A DNA stretch of 64,000 bases from Verrucomicrobiales bacterium (GCA_002698785.1 PAAG01000059.1:434001-498000), one strand, 5' to 3'; shown: positions 36,380 through 45,881, counted from the stretch's first letter. Notes: generated by a model from the letters alone, not told the origin. Program-made: numbers and translations.

Positions 36380-39300
36380 ATGTCGAATCATACAGCCAAC
36401 CAAAAGAGGTCTACTTTGACTTCGTACTCGAAAACACACCTTTCCTACTTCTTTTTTCGATGTTTCTGCACTTCACTAGCTTTAACCCTTTGGGCACAAG
36501 CCGGCGAATTTGCAAATGAAGACGGTGCAATTACAATCAACGACGAAGCCCCTGCTTCTCCTGATCCATCGATCGTTACAGTCAGTGGAGTCACAGGCAT
36601 TATCACAAATGTGCGGGTCAAGTTGAACGGGTTCACTCACACTGCACCAGACGATGTCGATATTTATCTTGTTTCGCCGAATAACGATGTCGTCGCAGTA
36701 CTATCTGACGGAGGTGGTATTAATTCCCTCACAAATGTCGACCTTATTTTCGACGACAATTCGGACGTTGAAGTACCCGACTCAGACCAGATCACAGAAC
36801 TCACCTATATCCCCACCGACTACGAGCCAGGCGAACCAATTCCTTCAGGCGCCAACAGCCCAGTCAGAACCGCACTCACCGAGCTAGCAGGAAGCGGAGT
36901 GAACGGAATTTGGAAACTCTATGTCAGCGACGATTCGACTGGCGAATCCGGTTCGATCACTTCATGGAGCCTCGAAATTGAATCCACGAATACACTCGCA
37001 GCAACATACCAGACAGGAGCAGAAATTCCACTGACGACCACAGGATTCGACGGAACGAATAGCACCGTTAACTTCGCGCTCAACTACGCCCCTCCACTCG
37101 GAACCAAGCTAACGGTGGTAAACAACACCGGATTAGAGTTCATCCAAGGAGAGTTCGACAATTTAGCCAATGGAGACGTCGTGGAGCTTTCTTATAACAA
37201 CCAAATCTATTCTTTCGTGGCTTGGTATTATGGAGGCGATGGCAACGATTTAGTTCTCCAACCCCGAAATACTGGTCTTTCAGCATGGGGGTCCAATGAC
37301 TTCGGACAAATTGGTGACAACTCGAGCGAGAACGAAAGGGTAGCTCCCGCAAGAACGCTTTCTACCGGTGCCCTTGCAGGAAAAACAATTGTTTCTATTG
37401 CTGCCGGTTCCAATCATAACCTAGCGCTATGCTCAGACGGCACCCTAGTATCGTGGGGCTGGAACTCTTCAGGCCAGCTCGGTGACGGCTCAACTCCAGG
37501 AATCAACGAATACAGTCAGAGTCCCGTAATTGTCGATACGAGTGGAGTTCTCTCGGATAAAATTGTAGTTGCTATTTCTGCTGGCGGCGAGCACAGCATC
37601 GCTCTATGTAGCGATGGTACGATAGCATCTTGGGGTAACGCATCAGGAGGAATACTCGGCACTGGAAATTCCACCAGTTCAAAATCGTCACCTGTAAGGG
37701 TAGACCACAGTGGGATCATAGCAGGCAAAACCGTAGTCAGGATTGTTGCAGGCAACGATTACAATCTTGCGCTTTGCTCAGATGGAACACTTTGTGGCTG
37801 GGGTCGCAATTCCAACGGTGAACTTGGCGACAACTCATCCACCAACCGACTCGGGCCGGTATTAGTCGACCAAAGCGGTGTCCTCGCCGACAAACGAATC
37901 ATAGCTATAGCAGCAGGAGACCGGCATAGTTTGGCCCTCTGTGAAGACGGAACGCTCACTGCATGGGGGTACAACCGCAATGGAGAGTTAGGCATTGGAA
38001 CCACTGGCGGCGAATATGCTGAGTCTTTTCTAGCACCACAGCTAGTTAACCAGACCGGAGTAATCTTTGGAAAGAAAGTTATCGCGGTAACCGCAGGCTC
38101 TTACCACTCATTAGTTCTTTGCTCTGATGGTAGTCTTGCCGCTTGGGGTGATAATGGTATCGGTCAGCTAGGGCGTGATACTGGATCTGAGGACACTTTC
38201 TCATCGCCATTGCTCGTTGACCAGACTGAAGTTTTATCAGATAAAATGGTGATCAATGTCAGCGCAGGAAAATATCATAATCTCGGGTTATGTGAAAATC
38301 GCATTATTTCCAGTTGGGGCTGGAACGACTTTGGCCAACTTGGAGATGGGACGGAGGTAGACCGGACAGAACCGGTTCTGGTCGATCAAAACGACATCCT
38401 CTCAGGAAACTCTGTTTTCGATATAGCAGCATCAAAAAATGGAAGTACCTCCTTGGCACTTTACGAGACAAAGCCAGAGATCACTATATCGGATTCGTCT
38501 GACAATTTGCTGACGGAAAACGGCCCTGACATTGACTTGGGAAGCGACGTGTTGGTTGACTCTTCGACTAACGCTACTTTCACAATACGGAATGATGGTG
38601 ATGCACCACTACAAAGAGTTGAGGTCAACCTTGAAGGTCTGAACTCCTCTGATTTTGAAATCACATCATTCCCTGATTCAGAAGTTCTTCCCGAAGAATC
38701 GACGAGTTTTACAATTAAATTCGAACCATCTTCCGAAGGTGAAAAAGTAGCATTACTGAACATTCTTAGCACAGACGCTGATGAGACAGCCATTAAATTA
38801 ACCATAACCGGAATAGGTGTAAAACCCGAGATTGAAGTTGAACACCCAGCAGGAATCCCCCTGACAAATGGCGTTGGAATTATCAATTTGGGACCTACCG
38901 TTCTACTCGGAACAATCGTCGAGAAAGAGTTCGCAATCTATAATTCAGGTAGTGCAGCCTTGTCTGAGATATCGATCAAGGTAGAAGGCCAAGATGCCAC
39001 AGATTTCTGCGTCGTAAGAATTCCACCTATTGAGATAGGCCCGAAACAGACTGTCAGCTTCGTAATTCGTTTTTCGCCCACCACCACGGGGCAAAAAACA
39101 GCGAACATAGAGATCAATAACAACGATTCTGACGAGGATCCATTTTTGATAAATCTTACCGCAAACTGCACGGAGAGCCTCGTAGTCAACGCAACTTATT
39201 CGAAGGAAACAGACACACCGCTTACAGGCCTGGGATTCAACGCATCTGGACTCTCTTTGAATCTAGCTTTGAACTACATGCCCGAGCGAGGAACGAATTT

Positions 39301-40786
39301 GACTGTGGTGAACAACATTATCCCTGGTTTTATCGAGGGGACTTTCACAAATCTTGTAAACGGCGAGATCGTAAATCTCAAATATGGCGGAAAGACCTAC
39401 CCATTCGTAGCATGGTATTATGGAGGAGATGGAAACGATCTGGTTCTTCTTTGGCGCGACAATTCTATCGCATCGTGGGGGAAAAACGAATACGGACAGT
39501 TAGGAAACAATTCTCAATTTGATCAATCTATTCCAATACAGATAGCACAAGATAGCCCACTCGCAGGTAAGACCATTGCCAACGTAGCATCAGGCTCCAA
39601 TCACAGCTTGGCACTATGCACGGATGGGACCCTTGCAGCCTGGGGTGACAATACATACGGACAACTAGGCAATGGAATCACCGAACCAAGTAAGATTCCT
39701 GTAATCGTCGATAGGACTGGCGTACTTTCTGACAAGACAGTAATTGCTATAGCTGCCGGAGAAAATCACAGCCTCGCACTTTGCTCTGACGGTACGGTAT
39801 CCGCATGGGGCTCAGGAAATAACGGGCAGCTGGGAGACAACGCCTACTCTGACCGGCTGTTTCCAGTACTCGTCGATCAAACAGGCGTCCTTGCGGAGAA
39901 ATCCGTATCCATCGTGAAGGCGGGCGCACAATACTCAGTAGCTCTCACTTCCGACGGAACAATTTTTGCTTGGGGAAATGGCGAAGTGGGCCAACTCGGC
40001 GATGGATTTACATCCAGCAGTTCAATTCCTATCCCAATTGACCAAAGTGGATCACTCGCTGGAAAATCCTGCGTAACAATTTCTGCAGGTTCGGAACACT
40101 GCTTGGCTCTGTGTTCTGATGGCACATTGGCATCTTGGGGGAACAATACCTCTGGACAAGTCGGTGACTCCACGTTTTTGATCCGCCCACTCCCAGTAAT
40201 CGTTGATCCGGTTGGCGAACTTTACGGTAAGAACGTCTCGTTAGTCTCTGCAGGAGATCGCCACACTCTCGCACTATGCTCAGACGGCACATTGACCGGA
40301 TGGGGTTATGATGGTGTCGATGGGGGAATTCAGAGTTCAATTCCAATAGCACTGGATCAGGGCGAAGTATTGTCCGACAAAACGATCATCGATATCGCTG
40401 CCGGCAACGATCTTAGCACAATTCTTTGTTCTGACGGAACAATCGCCTCAATAGGTATAAACGACCGTGGTCAGTTAGGAGACGGCACGCCAAACGAGAG
40501 CAGCATTCCGGTAGAAACAGATCAACGCATTGTTCTAGGCGATAAATTCCTCCGCTGCCTTAGCCTTAGTTTAACAGGCAGCAAAGCATCTCACGTTCTT
40601 AGCATTTACTCCAATCCCCTCAAAGCACCTAGCTCCTCAAAGTCCGCTATCAAAGCGCGCTTCACTAAAAAAATCAAAAAGTTTAGCAAGAAATACAAGC
40701 TCGCTAGAAAGAAGAAAAAGGTAGCAAGGGCCAAAAGATTGAAGGCCAAAATCAAGGCGTTACGAAAGAAACTAAGAGCACTTTAG
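36380..40786 (+). CDS. Large secreted protein with P-domain, RCC1 repeats and basic tail
   Basis: A 1468-residue protein with a signal region (hydrophobic YFFFRCFCTSLALTLWAQA, about 24-42), then a proprotein-convertase P-like domain (about 45-205: GIWKLYVSDDSTGESGSITSWSLEIES), a short 'FVAWYYGGDGNDLVL' domain, a block of RCC1/BLIP-II-type propeller repeats (about 298-690: motif LALCSDGTLxxWG), two Ig-like choice-of-anchor domains (about 695-935), a second copy of the short domain (about 940-1022), and a second RCC1 block (about 1027-1415). The last 45 residues are strongly basic (TKKIKKFSKKYKLARKKKK). The two halves are clearly a duplication. It probably acts outside the cell in binding or adhesion; no catalytic motif is seen. 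Composition is AT-richer than neighbours. Confidence 0.88.
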   Translation: MSNHTANQKRSTLTSYSKTHLSYFFFRCFCTSLALTLWAQAGEFANEDGAITINDEAPASPDPSIVTVSGVTGIITNVRVKLNGFTHTAPDDVDIYLVSPNNDVVAVLSDGGGINSLTNVDLIFDDNSDVEVPDSDQITELTYIPTDYEPGEPIPSGANSPVRTALTELAGSGVNGIWKLYVSDDSTGESGSITSWSLEIESTNTLAATYQTGAEIPLTTTGFDGTNSTVNFALNYAPPLGTKLTVVNNTGLEFIQGEFDNLANGDVVELSYNNQIYSFVAWYYGGDGNDLVLQPRNTGLSAWGSNDFGQIGDNSSENERVAPARTLSTGALAGKTIVSIAAGSNHNLALCSDGTLVSWGWNSSGQLGDGSTPGINEYSQSPVIVDTSGVLSDKIVVAISAGGEHSIALCSDGTIASWGNASGGILGTGNSTSSKSSPVRVDHSGIIAGKTVVRIVAGNDYNLALCSDGTLCGWGRNSNGELGDNSSTNRLGPVLVDQSGVLADKRIIAIAAGDRHSLALCEDGTLTAWGYNRNGELGIGTTGGEYAESFLAPQLVNQTGVIFGKKVIAVTAGSYHSLVLCSDGSLAAWGDNGIGQLGRDTGSEDTFSSPLLVDQTEVLSDKMVINVSAGKYHNLGLCENRIISSWGWNDFGQLGDGTEVDRTEPVLVDQNDILSGNSVFDIAASKNGSTSLALYETKPEITISDSSDNLLTENGPDIDLGSDVLVDSSTNATFTIRNDGDAPLQRVEVNLEGLNSSDFEITSFPDSEVLPEESTSFTIKFEPSSEGEKVALLNILSTDADETAIKLTITGIGVKPEIEVEHPAGIPLTNGVGIINLGPTVLLGTIVEKEFAIYNSGSAALSEISIKVEGQDATDFCVVRIPPIEIGPKQTVSFVIRFSPTTTGQKTANIEINNNDSDEDPFLINLTANCTESLVVNATYSKETDTPLTGLGFNASGLSLNLALNYMPERGTNLTVVNNIIPGFIEGTFTNLVNGEIVNLKYGGKTYPFVAWYYGGDGNDLVLLWRDNSIASWGKNEYGQLGNNSQFDQSIPIQIAQDSPLAGKTIANVASGSNHSLALCTDGTLAAWGDNTYGQLGNGITEPSKIPVIVDRTGVLSDKTVIAIAAGENHSLALCSDGTVSAWGSGNNGQLGDNAYSDRLFPVLVDQTGVLAEKSVSIVKAGAQYSVALTSDGTIFAWGNGEVGQLGDGFTSSSSIPIPIDQSGSLAGKSCVTISAGSEHCLALCSDGTLASWGNNTSGQVGDSTFLIRPLPVIVDPVGELYGKNVSLVSAGDRHTLALCSDGTLTGWGYDGVDGGIQSSIPIALDQGEVLSDKTIIDIAAGNDLSTILCSDGTIASIGINDRGQLGDGTPNESSIPVETDQRIVLGDKFLRCLSLSLTGSKASHVLSIYSNPLKAPSSSKSAIKARFTKKIKKFSKKYKLARKKKKVARAKRLKAKIKALRKKLRAL

Positions 40787-41088
40787 AAATTTCACCTCGC
40801 GGAATAGACTCAGCTCTGTTGACCTTAGGATTTAGTGGCACTCTTTACTCAAATTTCCAAAAGACCTTGGGCTCTCATCCGCTGATCGAAAAAGAGTTTT
40901 TCGACAGTTCTCAATTCCCGCACTGGAAGAAGCAAGTTACCAGTTAAGCATCTCCCCATCATCCACCAGAAAAGCGACCACCGCAATTACTCTGCGTAAC
41001 CCTACGACTGGAGCTTCATCCACACCTGAGCCAAAACCATCATAACACCACCACAATTATCTCGACGTAATATTGTTGCCATGTTAGA
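40787..41088. other. Intergenic stretch with a possible gene remnant
   Basis: A reading frame without a start codon runs after the RCC1 stop and ends at TAA near 40947. From its CTG/TTG near 40817 it reads LLTLGFSGTLYSNFQK and ends HWKKQVTS. It looks protein-like but has no ATG or RBS and could be a decayed C-terminal end. The rest shows no gene. The stretch borders the orphan terminase-like gene. Confidence 0.3.
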
Positions 41089-41886
41089 ATGACAACATGC
41101 ACGACCCCCCCCTCCCTCTCCAGCAAACAGAAGCGCTTCCTTGAAATCTACCACCAGACCGGAAAAGCAGGCGCATCCTGGTCACACGCCGGATACACGG
41201 CATCCGAGAAAACCGCACGCTCTGCCGCCTCTCGTTTTCTAAAGCGCGACGACGCACAGGCCTACCTCCACGATCTACAACGGAACGACAACGAAAGAAC
41301 CAGCCTCAACCGCGAGAAACTCTTCAACCGCCTCGAACAGATCATCGATTCTCCCGATGCCCGCGACCGAGACGTCATTCAGGCCATCCGGGAAGCCAAT
41401 CGCATGCTCGGCACCTACAACAAACCAGAACCACCACCCCGGAAGGAACCTGAAGAAAATCATCTTCGCGAATACATCGCCGCCGTCCGACGAGGAGAAA
41501 CACCTGATTCCCATCCAGAAATCCTCAACCACCTATTCGAAAAGGAGAGTGCCTCACCCCCTGAGGAACCAGAGCGGTCCACTTCATCGCAGCAGGACAA
41601 CTCCTATCAACCGACCGAAGCTGAGCGACTCGCCATCATCCACCACACAGTTCCTCGGCCCAAATCATCCCTTCCCACTATGATCCACCACTCAGGCGAT
41701 CCGTGGGCAGACAGAGAGGAAGAGCAAAACGCAAAGATCGCCGCCAATAAGGGCTGCCCTCAAACTCCCCCGTCCAAAGCAAAACCGATCCCTCACAAGA
41801 CTACACCCCCACCTGCTTCCACCTACCAAACCCGCCTCAAGCGACTTCGCTGGGCGCAGCGCAGAAAAGCTGCAGCAGGCCAATAA
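41089..41886 (+). CDS. Orphan phage terminase small-subunit-like protein
   Basis: A 265-residue protein whose N-terminal third (SLSSKQKRFLEIYHQTGKAGASWSHAGYTASEKTARSAASRFLKRDDAQAYL) matches the helix-turn-helix DNA-recognition domain of phage terminase small subunits (Terminase_2-like). A helical middle (FNRLEQIIDSPDARDRDVIQAIREANRMLG) follows. The C-terminal half is a disordered Pro/Lys/Glu-rich tail. No large terminase, portal or capsid gene is nearby, so this is either a phage remnant or a domesticated DNA-binding protein. It is intact and its ATG at 41089 has no strong RBS. Confidence 0.7.
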   Translation: MTTCTTPPSLSSKQKRFLEIYHQTGKAGASWSHAGYTASEKTARSAASRFLKRDDAQAYLHDLQRNDNERTSLNREKLFNRLEQIIDSPDARDRDVIQAIREANRMLGTYNKPEPPPRKEPEENHLREYIAAVRRGETPDSHPEILNHLFEKESASPPEEPERSTSSQQDNSYQPTEAERLAIIHHTVPRPKSSLPTMIHHSGDPWADREEEQNAKIAANKGCPQTPPSKAKPIPHKTTPPPASTYQTRLKRLRWAQRRKAAAGQ

Positions 41887-42035
41887 TCACGTCCCCGAAA
41901 GAAAAACGCTGCAAAAACTTAACATTTTCGCCCGCAGAGACGACGGACCACCACCGATAGGCATTCACAAACAGCCACCTCCGAACAACTCGATTCGGAA
42001 TCGAACTACCCTCGCCAGTGGCCGAGCTTAGCAAA

Positions 42036-42365
42036 TCAATTGCAACAACTCTTATGTTGCTTGTTCTTACAAAAACGATGCTTCCAGCCCTTATCATTGG
42101 CAGGATTGGCCAGCGGAGAATCAATAAAACGCCACTTCTTTCTACCCTTGTAAGCAGGGCGACAATGACAATGAAGCTCTTCCACCCACTGCCATTCCAC
42201 GCCGCCGTCAATACACTCGACAGGGCGCCAATAGGCATAGATATTTTCAGCGCACTTCTGGCATACTCCGAGAAACTTCGAATGATAAGTCTCGTGAGCA
42301 ATCGCGGTCGTCGCGACAAACGACAACATCACAAGGGCGGTCAGCAAAGAAAGCCGGTTCTTCAT
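42036..42365 (-). CDS. Small secreted Cys/His-rich protein
   Basis: A 109-residue protein with a clear signal peptide (MKNRLSLLTALVMLSFVATTAIA, cleaved near residue 23). The mature part has eight Cys (CQKC, one in the middle, CHC, C and a terminal CC) and several His, consistent with disulfides or metal binding. The segment VCQKCAENIYAYWRPVECIDGG is small-secreted-protein-like; no family is recognised. It is transcribed divergently from the glycosidase-fold gene at 42464, sharing an AT-rich 98-nt promoter gap. Confidence 0.65.
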   Translation of the reverse strand: MKNRLSLLTALVMLSFVATTAIAHETYHSKFLGVCQKCAENIYAYWRPVECIDGGVEWQWVEELHCHCRPAYKGRKKWRFIDSPLANPANDKGWKHRFCKNKQHKSCCN

Positions 42366-42463
42366 TTGGTCTGTGGTGTTTCTGTTTCCTTCGCCTGACG
42401 AACAAGCGGAGTTAATAGTTATGGTAATTATAATTTAAATATACCCCTTACGTCAACGAAGAA

Positions 42464-43606
42464 ATGTCCAGCATTCTCCCCAGATCCCAGTTCATACCGC
42501 TATTCGCCCTGCTCCTGTTACACTTCGCTCCAGCAGAAATTCAGGGACAGAATGAGGGCAACCTCTATGCATCCCGCTTTCAACCACCCGGAATGTGGAT
42601 CTGGGACAACTGGTTCGTGCACGATGGCGACCAATGGCACGCGTTTTATCTCCAGGTTCCCAAAGCCATCGGAAAAGAACGCCGCTGGAAAAACAACGAC
42701 CTGTTTAAGCACGTTGGCCACGCCACAGCGAAAGAAGCCCCCACGGGCCAATTCGAATGGAAAAACAGCGGCCCTGCACTTTTCGCACTCCCCGGGACTT
42801 GGAACGACCGACACATTGCCACCGGGAGCATTATTCGCCACGAAGGAAAGTGGTGGCAGTTCTTCACCGGGCGAGGTATTAATGGTGACGGGGTGGGCCT
42901 AGCACTCAGCGACGACCTCAACAAGTGGAACACTGAACCCGCTCCTCTCATTCCCCTTATCGATACCTTTGCAGAAACCGCAGAAGCCCCCTACGAATCA
43001 GTTTGGCAGGGCGAAACTCGCCATTGGGCAGGCATCAGCGATCCTTACATATACCCCAAGCCGGTCGACGGATGGTTTTATCTCGTCCTGTGCTCACGCA
43101 TCCTCGATGTCCCCATCGAAGAAAGCGGCTGCCTGACATTGATGCGATCACAGGATCTCAAAAATTGGGAATCCGCTGGCATCATGGCATGGCCTCGATG
43201 CTTCGAACGTATGGAAACACCGCAACTCCTCCACCGCCCCGACGGAAACTGGAGCCTCATCTTTGGTGGCGTAGTCAATTCAGATTGGGCAAAGCAAAAA
43301 GAGAACCAACACGCATTTCCGGATGCCGTTCGCGGAAAAGGCAGTCACAAGAACTACGTGTATCACTTCCCCACGGAGTTTCTCGTTCCAGCAAAAGACG
43401 AACACCTCCACCATATCGCTACACCACCGGGCCACTACTACATCATGAAAGTGATCTCACTCAAGGACACACCCGATCGCAGCGACCTCGCCTTCTTCAC
43501 CGCTACCGAACCCGACAGAGGTTCCGTCCTCTCAGAACCGTTCCGAGTGAAGCACCTTCCCGAGGGAGGAATCGAACTAGTCCGCATCCAGACCGAGTCC
43601 GAGTAG
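42464..43606 (+). CDS. Secreted glycosidase-fold protein (GH43/GH32-like propeller)
   Basis: A 380-residue secreted protein with a signal peptide (LFALLLLHFAPAEIQG). It shows features of the five-bladed beta-propeller glycosidases of clans GH-F/GH-J: WIWDNWFVHDGDQWHAFYLQ at the start (nucleophile-type Asp), HVGHATAKE, GSIIRHEGKWWQFFTGR, GVGLALSDDLNKW, and WAGISDPYIY. A later METPQLL segment is in the right position for the acid Glu. The substrate is not clear; plant or algal polysaccharide is likely for such enzymes in this phylum. Confidence 0.75.
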   Translation: MSSILPRSQFIPLFALLLLHFAPAEIQGQNEGNLYASRFQPPGMWIWDNWFVHDGDQWHAFYLQVPKAIGKERRWKNNDLFKHVGHATAKEAPTGQFEWKNSGPALFALPGTWNDRHIATGSIIRHEGKWWQFFTGRGINGDGVGLALSDDLNKWNTEPAPLIPLIDTFAETAEAPYESVWQGETRHWAGISDPYIYPKPVDGWFYLVLCSRILDVPIEESGCLTLMRSQDLKNWESAGIMAWPRCFERMETPQLLHRPDGNWSLIFGGVVNSDWAKQKENQHAFPDAVRGKGSHKNYVYHFPTEFLVPAKDEHLHHIATPPGHYYIMKVISLKDTPDRSDLAFFTATEPDRGSVLSEPFRVKHLPEGGIELVRIQTESE

Positions 43607-43665
43607 ATGTTGCCAATCGGGACAATTCGATCCTTGGCACAAAACCACCGAAAATGCTATTCTAG

Positions 43666-45162
43666 ATGACTTTCGCCATGAGCAGGCCAACCACTACACG
43701 CCGAATTCACAGAAGACGGCACGCACGTGAGCTCCTGATGATGGCCATGTTCGCCGCGATTGCTTTTGCCCCCTGTCTATGCGATGCGGGAAATAGCGAC
43801 AGAAAAGCACTTCGAAAATTCAAGAAATGGACTTCTGGAAGCTGGTCCACCCGACTGGGTAAGATGCCTCTGTTACTCTCGCTCCCACCAGGCAAGGGAA
43901 AGGGCAGAGGCCAATTCGAAGCAACTCCATTTTCCTCTGGCGATGGGATGTCTCCCCTTCTATTAAAAAGCAAAAAATACAAACTCCGTCGGCGGGGAAA
44001 ACTACTCGTCGTAAAAGGTCTTGCCACTTGGCAGAGAAGCTCCGTAAGCCGAATCGGAGGCACCAACTGGAGCGGACCGTTTGCAATCAAGGCGAAACTC
44101 AAAGGAAGGAAAACAATTATCGCCACCGGGTTGATAACGGTTTCCGGAACCACAACCTTCTCCGGTCCGATATCGACCAGAACACGCGGACCACTACCAT
44201 CCGTACCCACTCCGGAAAGGGAACTGGCATTCGTCGGAAATGCCGGAAATAGTCCAGACCAGTTCAGCCCCGGCTTCTACACAGAAAGCGATGGACTGGG
44301 CGCCGTTCCCTACGATTTCCTCATTGCAAAGCACGAAATCACCAATGCCGAGTACACCGAGTATTTGAACGCAGTTGCTGCCTCCGATCCAAACGGAGTA
44401 TTCAACATCCTCATGGAAACAGATCCTCGAGGCGGCATCGTTCAGGAAGGTATGGATGGATCTTTCACGTATTCGACCAAGACAAACATGGGAGACAAGC
44501 CAGTCGGATGGGTCAGCTTTTTTGATGCCTGTCGTTTCTGCAACTGGATCCACAACGGAAAGCCGACCGGAGCCCAGGGCAACTCGACAACCGAAGATGG
44601 TGCCTACACCCTCACAACCGATTCCATGAACCTGAATTCCGTCTTCCGAAATCCGGGAGCGAAATGCTTCATCCCTAGCGAAAACGAGTGGCACAAAGCA
44701 GCCTTTCACGAACCGGGTAGCGGCTGGATCATTTTATCAGGCCCGAACTACGGTAGCCCATCGAACTACTGGCTGTATGCCACTCGGCACAACGAAATTC
44801 CAAGCGACGCAGTAGCCGACGCCACAGGGAATATCGTGACCTCCCCACCATTCGATGTATCAAACATTGGCAATCACAACAAAGGAGCTGACTGGAACGG
44901 GCTTGATGGAAATCTGACAACTGTAGGCAGCGGAGGCCCGGGAAATACTACCTTTTATGGAGCCCTCGATATGGATGGAAACGTCCACGAGTGGACAGAA
45001 TCAGGAATAGGCCAAGGGTATCGAGTGTACCGAGGAGGTTCGTGGGCTGGTGGCGGATCGTGGAGTTCCGGTGGAGCCACGAGCCCTCCGGCAGATGATG
45101 TGTTGAATGGCTCCCCGGACAATTTCTTCGGCTTCCGGATCGGTGCCTACCCCTACGATTAG
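43666..45162 (+). CDS. Secreted FGE-sulfatase-like (SUMF1-fold) protein without active Cys
   Basis: A 498-residue exported protein. A basic N-terminus and a hydrophobic stretch (LLMMAMFAAIAFAPCLCDAG) form a signal region. Residues about 45-175 form a basic, Lys/Arg-rich domain (RKALRKFKKWTSGSW, KSKKYKLRRRGK). Residues about 185-498 have the formylglycine-generating-enzyme fold: YDFLIAKHEITNAEYTEYLNA, CRFCNWIHNG, GALDMDGNVHEWTESGIGQGYRVYRGGSW and the final GFRIGAYPYD. The usual catalytic Cys after RGGSW is absent (GGSWAGGGSWSSGGAT), so it is not a sulfatase-activating enzyme. It may be a lectin-like or binding member of the fold. Confidence 0.8.
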   Translation: MTFAMSRPTTTRRIHRRRHARELLMMAMFAAIAFAPCLCDAGNSDRKALRKFKKWTSGSWSTRLGKMPLLLSLPPGKGKGRGQFEATPFSSGDGMSPLLLKSKKYKLRRRGKLLVVKGLATWQRSSVSRIGGTNWSGPFAIKAKLKGRKTIIATGLITVSGTTTFSGPISTRTRGPLPSVPTPERELAFVGNAGNSPDQFSPGFYTESDGLGAVPYDFLIAKHEITNAEYTEYLNAVAASDPNGVFNILMETDPRGGIVQEGMDGSFTYSTKTNMGDKPVGWVSFFDACRFCNWIHNGKPTGAQGNSTTEDGAYTLTTDSMNLNSVFRNPGAKCFIPSENEWHKAAFHEPGSGWIILSGPNYGSPSNYWLYATRHNEIPSDAVADATGNIVTSPPFDVSNIGNHNKGADWNGLDGNLTTVGSGGPGNTTFYGALDMDGNVHEWTESGIGQGYRVYRGGSWAGGGSWSSGGATSPPADDVLNGSPDNFFGFRIGAYPYD

Positions 45163-45881
45163 GGAGCAACAGCTTCCCAGATTTTCACGTCGTCGAAGAG
45201 CGCGTGGTCGCCATTCACCGTGAAATGGAATGACGTTTTGGTGGGATGGGCCAACCCCGGAGACTTTAGGTAACCAATCAAGTTACCGCCCAGAGCCAAC
45301 TGCATTTCATCACCAAGAATCGTAATCCTGGCCGTATACCACTTCTCCTGTTCAACAGGAATCTTTACCGTCTGACCGCGCCCTTCGAGTAGCTGATTTG
45401 CTTCCGTCTTCTTCTCTGGGTCGCGCCTCATTTCAAAAATCTCGTTCTTCATAATCCCTTCCCTGTCATCCCCAAGCCGAATCTGCGTCGGCGCAAAAGC
45501 AACCCTCGCAATGTGCCCTGCGTGCGAACCCTTGTAATTTTGATCGTCGAAAACACAGTTAAAGTTCTTCGTTCCCTCAAGTCGGAAACGAAACTCAACA
45601 ATCACGTCTTTCATCGGCAGGTAGGTTCGCCCTACCGCACCGTGATCGTCCCGGCCCTGCCATGCCTTCAAAACACCATCCTCGATCGAAAACCCAGGGA
45701 TGAGCGCCATCCACGTGTCGTCCCCTTTTCTGCCTTCACCGACCTTTCCCGAGGAGAAGTCGTCAGACAGGAGCAGCTTCCCCTCTTTCGCAATTGGTTT
45801 CGAAGGCGGCTCGTCCGCCCACAGAAAACCAGCAGAAACGAACGCTATGGAAACAACACAGAGTATTCGAGAAATCATCAT
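45159..45881 (-). CDS. Secreted concanavalin-fold protein (DUF1080-like)
   Basis: A 240-residue protein with a signal peptide (MMISRILCVVSIAFVSAGFLWA). The rest is a jelly-roll domain of the 3-keto-disaccharide hydrolase/DUF1080 or LamG type: LLLSDDFSSGKVGEG, WMALIPGFSIEDGVLKAWQGRDDHGAVGRTYL, VEFRFRLEGTKNFNCVFDD and a final ALFDDVKIWEAVAP. No catalytic residues can be assigned by eye. It converges with the FGE-like gene and their stop codons overlap by 4 nt. The start is ATG at 45881, with AAGGA directly before; the next ATG codon is possible. Confidence 0.75.
   Translation of the reverse strand: MMISRILCVVSIAFVSAGFLWADEPPSKPIAKEGKLLLSDDFSSGKVGEGRKGDDTWMALIPGFSIEDGVLKAWQGRDDHGAVGRTYLPMKDVIVEFRFRLEGTKNFNCVFDDQNYKGSHAGHIARVAFAPTQIRLGDDREGIMKNEIFEMRRDPEKKTEANQLLEGRGQTVKIPVEQEKWYTARITILGDEMQLALGGNLIGYLKSPGLAHPTKTSFHFTVNGDHALFDDVKIWEAVAP

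Noticed and set aside
37263-40620. Repetitive DNA resembling a CRISPR or satellite array
   Set aside because: The repeats are divergent, keep one reading frame and encode RCC1-type motifs; no spacers of constant length.
41089-41886. Complete prophage
   Set aside because: Only a small-terminase-like gene is present; no large terminase, portal, capsid, tail, lysis or integrase gene is seen.
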